Below are positions 1-6,550 of a stretch of 64,000 bases of DNA, piece after piece. The position numbers and the translations under genes are program-made. The notes beneath the pieces were generated by a model. It was not told the origin of the DNA. It made no database searches and worked only from the letters and a program-made list of their open reading frames with translations. How positions within the stretch are numbered: position 1 is the stretch's first letter; every line of letters starts with the position of its first letter. Source of the stretch: Saccharospirillum salsuginis (GTDB lineage: Bacteria > Pseudomonadota > Gammaproteobacteria > Pseudomonadales > Natronospirillaceae); the NCBI RefSeq assembly GCF_014651855.1, contig NZ_BMXR01000002.1:1-64000 (forward strand). Reading direction: 5' to 3'.

Positions 1-522
1 CCCGCCCCCAACGGGCATCACTGGTTCCGAGGCGCGGACGGCAGCTACAACACCAAACGCAACCCCGGTTACAATGGCCCGCGCAAGGAGTACGATCACG
101 AGGAACGGCGGTTTTACGAGAGTGGCAAGCACAAGACTACGCCCGGGACGAATCGGTTCAAGGCTGAGTTCGCCGAGGATGCTGCTTATGACTATATGGA
201 TCGGCTGGGGCATAAAGTGGTGCCCGGGTTCCGGCGACCGACTTATGGGCAACATGGCATCGATGGGATCTTCCTGAATGCCAATCCGCCGCCGACTTAC
301 ATTGTGATTGAAGCTAAATACCACAAAAGTACATTTGGCTCGATCACTGGACCAAATGGCGAACGAATTAAGCAGATGAGTGACGAGTGGATCGTATCTC
401 AGTCTAAGCACCAATTAAGCAAGCGGGAGCGACTGGCTATTCGACAAGGTGACTATGAAAAAGTGGGACTTCGCTATAGACCCGACTTGGGCAGAGTGGT
501 TAAGGAGGAAATAACATGGTAA
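1..522 (+). CDS. Polymorphic toxin, C-terminal PoNe-type nuclease (5' truncated)
   Basis: The frame is open from base 1, so the N-terminal delivery part lies outside the window; 173 codons are visible. The tip carries a PD-(D/E)xK-like arrangement: HGIDGIF (Asp at nt 262) followed by YIVIEAKYHK (Glu at 310, Lys at 316) and then ERIKQMSDEWI. This pattern is typical of PoNe DNase toxins delivered by type VI secretion or Rhs/CDI-like proteins. The first 200 or so bases are GC-rich and the rest is AT-richer, as expected where an exchangeable toxin tip joins a conserved carrier. The stop overlaps the immunity gene start. Assignment to the PoNe family rests on motif recognition and on the neighbouring immunity gene; the carrier type is unknown. 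Confidence 0.8.
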   Translation, partial: PAPNGHHWFRGADGSYNTKRNPGYNGPRKEYDHEERRFYESGKHKTTPGTNRFKAEFAEDAAYDYMDRLGHKVVPGFRRPTYGQHGIDGIFLNANPPPTYIVIEAKYHKSTFGSITGPNGERIKQMSDEWIVSQSKHQLSKRERLAIRQGDYEKVGLRYRPDLGRVVKEEITW

Positions 523-1256
523 TGAGACAAACTTCGTTTGCTGATCAAAACATGCTGGATGAATATCGCGCATTTATTGAAGAAGTAGCGATACCAACGT
601 ATGAAAATACCCTTTCCAATCCAGACCTGGATGAACGGAAAAGGAAAATAACCTCATTTTCCCGGTTTGAAGAGCAACTCGAACTTACCATTATAAAATA
701 TACATTAGGGTATGGTCTGGAAGAGGTAAAAGTCGAAAGCGAGAAGAGTGTGGCGTTTCTAAAGGAATATCTGGATGCCTCCAGTACTGAAATGGATGCA
801 AGTATAAACCTTTACATGCTAATTGTATGGGCACTTTCAATTGCTTACTTACTAAAGGTGAATATATCTGAAGTTGGTGAGAAAATACCATTCCTGGAAA
901 AGGATATGCTTGTCGGCAGGCTGTATAATGCGTTCGACAGAAGCTTTACTCCTTGCACAAATGTACTGTTCCCAGCTCTAAATGGTCCACTTTGCGATGC
1001 TTTAGGCCAGTATGATGACAAACAGCGGAATGCTACGTTAGATGGTTTTTTAAAGGGCTATTTCCAAGGACTTGAGAAGTACGGGGCCGGTTGGTTAGAT
1101 AGCCACAAAGAGCTGGACCCTGAATACTATACACATTTTGGCTATTGGGTTTTTGAACTAGGCGCTTTGGTAGTCGATATAGATTGGGATGATTCAAAAA
1201 TAAGCGATAATCCACTGTACCCCATTGAACTGGTCGACTGGCGACGGAATAATTGA
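516..1256 (+). CDS. PoNi-type immunity protein (DUF1910/DUF1911-like)
   Basis: A 246-residue, mostly helical, acidic cytosolic protein that probably binds and neutralises the toxin encoded just upstream. The C-terminal part (HFGYWVFELGALVVDIDWDD, then NPLYPIELVDWRR) matches the DUF1911 pattern of known PoNe-neutralising proteins, and the N-terminal helices resemble DUF1910. The ATG overlaps the toxin stop by seven bases and follows a strong AAGGAGG ribosome site, indicating translational coupling; an ATG at 522 is an alternative start. The gene is AT-richer than the chromosome average here, as is usual for exchangeable toxin-immunity modules. Immunity is inferred from family and position. Confidence 0.82.
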   Translation: MVMRQTSFADQNMLDEYRAFIEEVAIPTYENTLSNPDLDERKRKITSFSRFEEQLELTIIKYTLGYGLEEVKVESEKSVAFLKEYLDASSTEMDASINLYMLIVWALSIAYLLKVNISEVGEKIPFLEKDMLVGRLYNAFDRSFTPCTNVLFPALNGPLCDALGQYDDKQRNATLDGFLKGYFQGLEKYGAGWLDSHKELDPEYYTHFGYWVFELGALVVDIDWDDSKISDNPLYPIELVDWRRNN

Positions 1257-1523
1257 GCTGTATGCACAGGGGATAGTATAGTGACTTAGGTTGTGTTGAA
1301 TGATTGCAAAAACGCCAAATTGAGATTTCGGTCATTTATCAAGAGGTAGTTGTCGGTGGGCTTCACCCTCAGCTCAACTGTTTCGAATTTTAGCTTATTT
1401 AAATCAATACATGTGCGAAAATCTAAATTGACAATTTTCCCCTCAATGGGTGCTTCGGAGGTATATCGCATGCGTACTATTCGCGAGTTGACGAGTGTCC
1501 TAATTGACACAATGGTTAAGTTT
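1257..1523. other. Junction between toxin locus and cassette cluster
   Basis: AT-rich spacer between the immunity gene and the first minus-strand cassette gene. I looked for an attC site that would close the leftmost cassette and found none. The only candidate gene is the doubtful small minus-strand frame at 1286-1555. Confidence 0.5.
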
Positions 1524-1555
1524 TCAATCAATCTCTCTGACCTCAGATTCTTCAA
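1286..1555 (-). CDS. Possible small coupled protein (doubtful)
   Basis: An 89-codon frame with a TTG start that overlaps the last 32 bases of the HEPN-like membrane gene. Its translation looks protein-like (IENLTIVSIRTLVNSRIVRM, then VNLDFRTCIDLNKLKFETVE) and is not low-complexity. No ribosome-binding site is obvious, so it would depend on coupling to the upstream gene. No family recognised. It could be a real gene inside the leftmost cassette or a chance open frame. Confidence 0.3.
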   Translation of the reverse strand: MKNLRSERLIENLTIVSIRTLVNSRIVRMRYTSEAPIEGKIVNLDFRTCIDLNKLKFETVELRVKPTDNYLLINDRNLNLAFLQSFNTT

Positions 1556-2741
1556 TGACAGATAGAATCTTATCGGCTACCTCGCGTCTCGACCTGCTAT
1601 TTGTACCAGCAATGTATTTTTTAAGTTGAGAGATAATTACCGAGCGCACCCTAGTAAGTCGCTCCTTCTCTCTTCCCGAAAAGTCAGTGAATAATTGAGC
1701 ACCAGCTCTTTCTAGCCAACTATCAAGTAACTCCTCATCATTCTCGAACATGCTAACGATCAATTCCGGATTAGAAGTAAGAGCAACCTCAAAGAAATCG
1801 GTCAACTCCAACCAAACCGCACCATCGCGGTTTTTCCACGCCTCTTTTAGCCTATCTAATGCTGGTTGGCATTTTTTAAGGTCGCCTTCTTTCAGTAATT
1901 GAATAACCTTATACCGGTTCCTTTCAAGCCATTCATACCCAGAGGAAGATGAGACGGCATCAAGCTTTGCGAGCAACTCCCTAGAGATATGCAAAACCCG
2001 ATTAGCTGACTGTTTGTCAATTGTATCGATTAAGTGGACAGATTCATTTCTCTTTTGCCTAATTTCATTTAGGAAGTTGATTTCTTCAGAGCTCAATATT
2101 CTGTTTCTTTCTGATAGTTGAACCAGCTCAATCATGGTTCCTTTTTTCGCTGAAATGCCCCTTGTTTCCAATAATCGCCTCAAAGCAGACTCCACAACTT
2201 TGCTCGACTCCAACACAGACATATCAAACATACCTATATCGGCAAGCTGCTTTGCTCTAGCAAGAATTTCAAAGTCAGCTTTCCGCTCTTGCTGTTTCTC
2301 GGCGGCTAAGAATTTTGACTTAATAGATCTCCGTAGAAATGAGTAGATCATGCTGGCTAAAATACTTGTGAGTACGCCGGTTAGGAAGTTAATCGCGTAT
2401 TCCGGGATTTGACTGACATACGACCCAATGTAGCTTAGGCTTATAGTTATTAACCAGAACGCCAAAAAAACTGGGGGCGTCGCCAATGCGACTGAATAAC
2501 AAGCATCGCTAATAGCAACAAGAGATTTAATGTGCCTGGAAGATGCAAACTGAAGTGAGATAAAGTATACCGCCAAACCCAAAAAGGCAGTCAAAAATAT
2601 GTATGCATATCCAATGGTGATTTTTAACTGAAATATGCTAAATCCAACGTCGGAGTTAGAGTCGACCAGCGGCTTAAACGCGAATACTGCAGCGAGAAGC
2701 CCGATGGTAAACCCAACTTTAGTTTTAAAAAAATCATCCAT
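1524..2741 (-). CDS. Membrane-anchored HEPN-like protein (cassette gene)
   Basis: 405 residues. Four hydrophobic segments lie at about residues 10-25, 42-62, 87-107 and 115-135, followed by a long soluble helical region. That region contains EIRQKRNESVHLID; RNESVH (R231 to H236) fits the Rx4H motif of HEPN ribonucleases and the related DUF4145 fold. HEPN proteins are common effectors of abortive infection and toxin-antitoxin systems. A membrane-tethered HEPN protein in an integron-type cassette is a plausible phage-defence gene, but that is inference. The ATG sits just inside an attC-like site on its 5' side. The stop overlaps a doubtful small frame. Confidence 0.65.
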   Translation of the reverse strand: MDDFFKTKVGFTIGLLAAVFAFKPLVDSNSDVGFSIFQLKITIGYAYIFLTAFLGLAVYFISLQFASSRHIKSLVAISDACYSVALATPPVFLAFWLITISLSYIGSYVSQIPEYAINFLTGVLTSILASMIYSFLRRSIKSKFLAAEKQQERKADFEILARAKQLADIGMFDMSVLESSKVVESALRRLLETRGISAKKGTMIELVQLSERNRILSSEEINFLNEIRQKRNESVHLIDTIDKQSANRVLHISRELLAKLDAVSSSSGYEWLERNRYKVIQLLKEGDLKKCQPALDRLKEAWKNRDGAVWLELTDFFEVALTSNPELIVSMFENDEELLDSWLERAGAQLFTDFSGREKERLTRVRSVIISQLKKYIAGTNSRSRREVADKILSVIEESEVREID

Positions 2742-2755
2742 ATTGGCTCGTGATC

Positions 2756-2842
2756 CCTAAAAACGCATGACAGCTTTCGCGACCACGGAATGGAGCCGAA
2801 GACGCAATGTAGTGGGAGTCGCCGTTCCTGCACTGGTTATGT
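2756..2842 (-). other. attC-like site 4 (degenerate)
   Basis: Lies between the DUF4145 gene stop and the HEPN gene start. On the minus strand it begins CATAACCAGTG, has complementary segments (GGCGACTCCCAC with GTGGTCGCG), and ends ATGCGTTTTTAG, where other sites have GCGTTAG. The irregular right box makes it the weakest of the four. Confidence 0.5.
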
Positions 2843-2853
2843 GCGTTTTCAAG

Positions 2854-3603
2854 TTAGCTTCCATTCCCGTCGCGCTCATTAATATGCTGCTTTGTTTCAT
2901 CAGGAACGACTTCAGAATATAGAAGTTCAAGTTCCTTTGGTTTGGAGATCATCTCGTCAGCGATAAAATTTAAGACGTGAAATAGCTTTAGTGCGATCTC
3001 CCTTCCATCATTCATATCTATCTGCCCAGGGTGCACAGAGTTGTTGCCAACTACCCTCAAAAGATCAAGCGCCTGTTGAATTTTCGGGCTAAGTCCATCA
3101 GAAACAAGTTCCTTGATGTCACTGTTGATATTCTTTCCGGACTTTCCAAGCTGCTTTAACAATAACTGCAACCCCAGCCTGAGCAATGCGGTCGCACCGC
3201 GTGGGGAGTCACCAACTATACTGGCTGCTTCCAAATATAATGATTGTATATCTTCATCCATGTCTGAATTTGGGGGAGCGACTGGAATATTAGGTGGGAA
3301 CACAAGCTTGCCCTCAACCCAAAGCGTGAATTTATCGCAAGAACTACATGTTGCGACAGAGAACCCAGGTGGGACGAAATCCAACATATGTCGATCATTG
3401 GCATCGTTGACTTGTCGAATAAACTGCGCAATTGCCTTTTGCTCCCAGTCCGCGACAGTTCCACGATATTCGTAAAAAACGTGACTAATGATGGTGTTGG
3501 CAGACTTTGCTGCCTGCCTGACATCAAACCAAGTCTGCTGGGCAACAACCCTGCAATGGGGACACAGGAATTTTTTACTACCGAAGGTTGGGGCTACATC
3601 CAT
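2854..3603 (-). CDS. Zinc-ribbon DUF4145 protein (cassette gene)
   Basis: 249 residues. The N-terminus has CPHC and, about 80 residues later, CSSC, together a likely zinc ribbon. The C-terminal half has GDSPRGATALLRLGLQLLL and LLRVVGNNSVHPG, the signature of DUF4145, a HEPN-related helical fold often fused to restriction or defence proteins. The ATG at 3603 is chosen because AAGGAG lies six bases before it; a TTG six bases upstream would sit on that ribosome site. It is the second protein of HEPN ancestry in adjacent cassettes. The function is unknown; a nucleic-acid or RNA-directed defence role is inferred from the family. Confidence 0.7.
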   Translation of the reverse strand: MDVAPTFGSKKFLCPHCRVVAQQTWFDVRQAAKSANTIISHVFYEYRGTVADWEQKAIAQFIRQVNDANDRHMLDFVPPGFSVATCSSCDKFTLWVEGKLVFPPNIPVAPPNSDMDEDIQSLYLEAASIVGDSPRGATALLRLGLQLLLKQLGKSGKNINSDIKELVSDGLSPKIQQALDLLRVVGNNSVHPGQIDMNDGREIALKLFHVLNFIADEMISKPKELELLYSEVVPDETKQHINERDGNGS

Positions 3604-3627
3604 TTTCAACTCCTTACTCTAAAGAAA

Positions 3628-3697
3628 CTTAACGCCAGTGGTAATGGGCGCCAAAGGAGCGCAGCGTAGTTGGCGTCCCGTTGACCACATGGTTAGC
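3628..3697 (-). other. attC-like site 3
   Basis: On the minus strand it runs from AGCTAACCATG to ACTGGCGTTAAG. The centre pairs GGGACGCCAAC with TTTGGCGCCC around TGCGCTCC. The stop codon of the upstream gene (3693-3695) lies inside the terminal box, which is common in cassettes. Confidence 0.7.
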
Positions 3698-4532
3698 TGT
3701 ACTCTGCAAACATTTCTCGTAGCATGGATTTTGTTGAGACATCTTGGTCTGTTTCCAAGTCATCCAAGACTTTCCGAAACGTGACCAACTCGACGCCCTC
3801 ACCGGCAACCAGAGGGGCATCCTCTGGCAGAAAAAAGTAAACGGAATCAATATCACGTGCATGCCTCAAAAGTCGGAATTGTTTGTCCGAAAGGTCTGCA
3901 GCGTGTTTGCTATAGGTAACCTGACCAATAACCCTTTTCCCATCCCTATCGATGCCAAAAATATCGATATCCATTAGCCCTCTGCCAATAGGCAAAACGA
4001 GTCGCTCCAATTGCCCGGAACTGCGCAGCCATTCGTAGCAAAGAACCTCAAGTTGGCTTGGGTGTAACGAATTTACCTTGCGCGGCAGTGATCGTCCTTC
4101 CACAGCCGCTAACAGCGCCCCTTCCGCACTGGGCCATCCCGTTAATGTTGCCTGTCTCGGCTGGACACCAACTAGCAATGGGTAGTCGGCGTAAGGAACT
4201 ACAACTGCACTACTCAGGGCAGCCACTTTGTAAATAAATGACTCGCCAGAGCTGGGATCATGGAATTCTTCAGAGAATATCTGAGTACCTTGCTCCAGGA
4301 ACCCAACGAGCATTTTAGACCCATCTAGACGCCTATAATCAGCGCCGACAATAGCGCCGTCGTTACAGTATCCCCATAATCTTTCGAGTGCCTTTCGGCC
4401 TGCAGGATAGTAGTCAGAGGGGTTGGTGGAAAAGTCATCGTCATAATGCAACGCAATCAGCCGCCTCTCCCACAATTGGCGCAGAACGTGGGGAGTAGAT
4501 AAACAGTTATGTCGAATGAAAACTGACTGCAC
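3693..4532 (-). CDS. Restriction-endonuclease-like protein (cassette gene)
   Basis: 279 residues from a GTG start at 4532, preceded by AAAGGA seven bases upstream; an upstream TTG at 4589 is rejected because it lies inside the attC site. The N-terminal third (STPHVLRQLWERRLIALHY) looks like a winged-helix segment. The C-terminal third has HPSQLEVLCYEWLRSSG, GLMDIDIFGIDRDG and RVIGQVTYSK, an E-D-QxT layout resembling Mrr-type nucleases (PD-(D/E)xK fold), although the usual lysine after Q is replaced by threonine. A nuclease role in defence is inferred; loss of catalysis is possible. No exact family recognised. Confidence 0.55.
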   Translation of the reverse strand: MQSVFIRHNCLSTPHVLRQLWERRLIALHYDDDFSTNPSDYYPAGRKALERLWGYCNDGAIVGADYRRLDGSKMLVGFLEQGTQIFSEEFHDPSSGESFIYKVAALSSAVVVPYADYPLLVGVQPRQATLTGWPSAEGALLAAVEGRSLPRKVNSLHPSQLEVLCYEWLRSSGQLERLVLPIGRGLMDIDIFGIDRDGKRVIGQVTYSKHAADLSDKQFRLLRHARDIDSVYFFLPEDAPLVAGEGVELVTFRKVLDDLETDQDVSTKSMLREMFAEYS

Positions 4533-4548
4533 AAATTTTCCTTTTTCA

Positions 4549-4616
4549 GCTAACGTCGGAATAAGCCGCCGTTTGGAGCGGCAGCGCAAAACGGTCGGCT
4601 TGATTTACTGGTTAGC
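4549..4616 (-). other. attC-like site 2
   Basis: On the minus strand it begins CGCTAACCAGT and ends CGACGTTAGC. The inner parts AAGCCGACCGTTT and AAACGGCGGCTT are complementary with offset bases, the classical attC layout. The stop of the exported-protein gene (4605-4607) lies inside it. Confidence 0.8.
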
Positions 4617-5060
4617 GGACTGTCCAATCAACTCACAGTTCTTGGTAGAGAACTTATTTTCTGCAATCCGGTTCTGCTCTTCTGTTGAGAGCACCTCATT
4701 AGCGCTGCCATAAACTCCTTCCAGAACGTTTTCCGCAGCCGACTCATATATGCGCCCTAGAATGAAATCAGTGGTAGGTCCTTGCATGTGCCAGAGTACT
4801 CCCACAGGGACCTTCGAGGAAAGGTCTTCTTCACTAATTTCGCCTGACCTCACCGAGTCAATGAACTTCTTCCCTTCTTTGTATCCGAATTCGAAAAGCC
4901 GCTTTTGTTCTTCAGACCGTCCGATCTTTGCTGCTAAAACAGTACATTCTAAAGCACTAAAAAACGCCCGCCCGGAATCGGCTGAAGAGCCAGATGTTTC
5001 AGCCAACGCGTCGAGAGCCGGAAAAAGCAGAAACACTGCGACCAAAGCTACATTCTTCAT
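4605..5060 (-). CDS. Small exported protein of unknown function (cassette gene)
   Basis: 151 residues. The N-terminus (KNVALVAVFLLFPALDALA, then ETS) is a clear Sec signal peptide with an ALA cleavage site, so a periplasmic location is likely. The mature part is acidic and mostly helical, with only two cysteines (one near ALECTVL, one near the C-terminus in KNCELIG), which could form a disulfide. A strong AGGAGG site precedes the ATG. No family recognised. Exported proteins of unknown function are frequent cargo of sedentary integron cassettes. Confidence 0.7.
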   Translation of the reverse strand: MKNVALVAVFLLFPALDALAETSGSSADSGRAFFSALECTVLAAKIGRSEEQKRLFEFGYKEGKKFIDSVRSGEISEEDLSSKVPVGVLWHMQGPTTDFILGRIYESAAENVLEGVYGSANEVLSTEEQNRIAENKFSTKNCELIGQSANQ

Positions 5061-5073
5061 AATCCTCCTAGAC

Positions 5074-5145
5074 CGCTAACGCCTTGAATAGCCCGCCAAT
5101 TTGGAGCGGCAGCGGAAAATTGGTCGGCTTAATTCACTGGTTATG
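5074..5145 (-). other. attC-like site 1
   Basis: On the minus strand it begins ACATAACCAGTGAATTAAG and ends CAAGGCGTTAGCG. AGCCGACCAATTT pairs with AAATTGGCGGGCT around GCTGCCGCTCC. It is closely similar to site 2 in the middle and the left box, supporting a common origin. Confidence 0.8.
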
Positions 5146-5943
5146 TTACGTGCCACTTTCTAGCTCCCTAAAAACAGTGACTCGTTTGAGTCGATCATCC
5201 TGTAAATCGACGATACCGTCTTTTAGGTCACGCTCAAGCATTTGGTAAACATAAAATGGAGCTTCATCGTGCATATAAAATACTTCTTCGTAATCTTCCC
5301 CATCATCAGTGCCTTGAAGAATACCTGCTCCTTGAAGCCAATTTAGTGCTCGCGCCGGAAGATCACTACCACCAAAACCTGAACAGCAAAAAATGCAATG
5401 CATGGGTCTGAGAGAACCAATGATTGAGGAAAGGCGTTTTTCGTTTGACGACTGAAGCTGCTTGACGAAATGAGGATTCAGTATTGCGGTACCAAAGTGC
5501 CTAACAGTGGGTTTATAAGTGCGACACACCCACCCAGTTTTATACTTTTTCGTATCCCAGTTCGTGAACATACAGTAGAGTGGAATTAATCGTTTCTTTC
5601 TCGCATCGCTAATCAGTAGATCAGCTTGGTGTCCATTCTTATTCTTGTGGTGTAAGTGTTCGTATTTTTCAGAAGCTAGGTTTAGAACTTTCGCCTGAAC
5701 CCTCATGCCGAGCCATCTCCCACTCGGACCGGTGAACCACCATTCCCAGTCTGCGCCATTCAAGGACTCATCATGTCTTGTGAAAGATTTGACGGCGATC
5801 TTTCCTGCGCCCCATTTCTTTATGTTGAGAATAATGAAGTCTGTTAATGACTCCTCTCCGATCTGATAATCAAGCTTTCTCGCCTCGCGCAGCTTGTTCC
5901 ATGCCCAAGTTGAGTTTTTTATCGTGATTTCACCTAACTCCAT
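5146..5943 (-). CDS. Possible DUF6615-like nuclease-fold protein (cassette gene)
   Basis: 265 residues. The N-terminal half contains EESLTDFIILNIKKWG, NGADWEWWFTGPSG and LGMRVQAKVLNL: an E, a D and a QxK triad in the order expected for a PD-(D/E)xK-type core. From memory this resembles DUF6615 proteins, a family met in cassettes and defence islands; that name should be treated as tentative. The C-terminal part contains MHCIFCCSGFGGSD and no obvious transmembrane segment. The ATG at 5943 has AAGGAAG about twelve bases upstream. It is the right-hand, first-position cassette of the cluster. Confidence 0.55.
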   Translation of the reverse strand: MELGEITIKNSTWAWNKLREARKLDYQIGEESLTDFIILNIKKWGAGKIAVKSFTRHDESLNGADWEWWFTGPSGRWLGMRVQAKVLNLASEKYEHLHHKNKNGHQADLLISDARKKRLIPLYCMFTNWDTKKYKTGWVCRTYKPTVRHFGTAILNPHFVKQLQSSNEKRLSSIIGSLRPMHCIFCCSGFGGSDLPARALNWLQGAGILQGTDDGEDYEEVFYMHDEAPFYVYQMLERDLKDGIVDLQDDRLKRVTVFRELESGT

Positions 5944-6158
5944 ATCTTAGAACTTCCTTGAACAAATAACAGCCATTTTTCATCGTCGCCTGCGCCCCTT
6001 ATTCCAGTATATCGACTACGTGACATCGCAACCTCGTACTACCGCAACCCAGCACCACCGTGCCTGGAGTCAGCCCCAGAACGCCTTGCTGATTCATATC
6101 AATTCCGAAAAAACCGTCTCACCAGACGAGTATCCCCGGGATCAGTGTCTTCCCGAAC

Positions 6159-6187
6159 GCATATCCCGACAAATATCCGGGATATGC
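6159..6187. promoter_or_regulatory. Perfect 9-bp inverted repeat
   Basis: GCATATCCC, an 11-base spacer, then GGGATATGC. No T-run follows on either strand, so an operator or recombination-associated site is more likely than a terminator. Confidence 0.35.
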
Positions 6188-6485
6188 ATCGCACATGGAC
6201 TCATGTTTAGTGCATTTTGTGACGGAGCGCAAGGATTGAAACGGATAGGAAGTCAAGTGTGTCCGCTCCTTCAATGAAGGCACGATTTAAGCAGTATAGC
6301 AGACGAGTAAACTGCTCTTAACTGCAAACTAAACTGCCCGCAAAATCCACCAAAAAACCGGTTGATTTTAACAGTGGTTCATGCGTGAATAGACGGATGC
6401 TCTCTGTGTTCAGAGAGCATGAACAGGAAGTAGAACGCTTAACAACGAAAGGTCGCACTATCGACGAAGTTGATCAATAAATAAG

Positions 6486-6519
6486 CGCTACCTCCGGGTG
6501 TTGGCGCACCCGAAAGTAG
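6486..6519. promoter_or_regulatory. Stem-loop in the KilA-N gene leader
   Basis: GCTACCTCCGGGTG and CACCCGAAAGTAGC form a long imperfect stem around TTGGCG, 30 bases before the KilA-N start codon. There is no T-run. It could be a leader hairpin or an operator. Confidence 0.4.
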
Positions 6520-6550
6520 CTGACCACCACAGACTGAATAGGAGTCTATA

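Larger units (their letters stand above)
1524..5943 (-). mobile_element. CALIN-like integron cassette cluster without integrase
   Basis: Five minus-strand genes, each with its own ribosome site, are separated by sites of about 70-90 bases that start with an AAC-type box and end with a GTT-type box, with a partly palindromic middle. Three sites share GGAGCG or a close variant and GC-rich imperfect stems, as expected for attC. Base composition is clearly AT-richer than the flanks. Integron cassettes normally lie downstream of attI and an integrase gene, which would be expected at the right-hand end; 5944-6550 contains none. Clusters of attC sites lacking an integrase are known as CALINs. Gene content is described in the individual entries. 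Confidence 0.75.
5944..6550. other. Gene-free stretch with inverted repeats
   Basis: No gene is supported here, including no integron integrase, which was specifically sought. It holds a perfect inverted repeat GCATATCCC/GGGATATGC (6159-6167 and 6179-6187), a second one ATGCTCTCT/AGAGAGCAT (6397-6405 and 6412-6420) and a longer imperfect stem at 6486-6519. A box reading GCTGTTATTTG on the minus strand near 5965 could be the attI or attC end that should precede the first cassette, but it is too short to call. Confidence 0.5.

Noticed and set aside
1257..1523. A fifth attC site closing the leftmost cassette
   Set aside because: No pair of AAC and GTT boxes with a palindromic middle is visible; fragments such as GGCGTTT alone are insufficient.
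6225..6241. A string ending GGATTGAAAC, like the 3' end of many CRISPR repeats
   Set aside because: It occurs only once here; no second repeat or regular spacer spacing is present and no cas gene is nearby.
6397..6480. 27-codon frame MLSVFREHEQEVERLTTKGR... before the KilA-N gene
   Set aside because: No ribosome site, overlaps a perfect inverted repeat, and no family recognised. It may be a remnant of a longer gene, but this cannot be supported.
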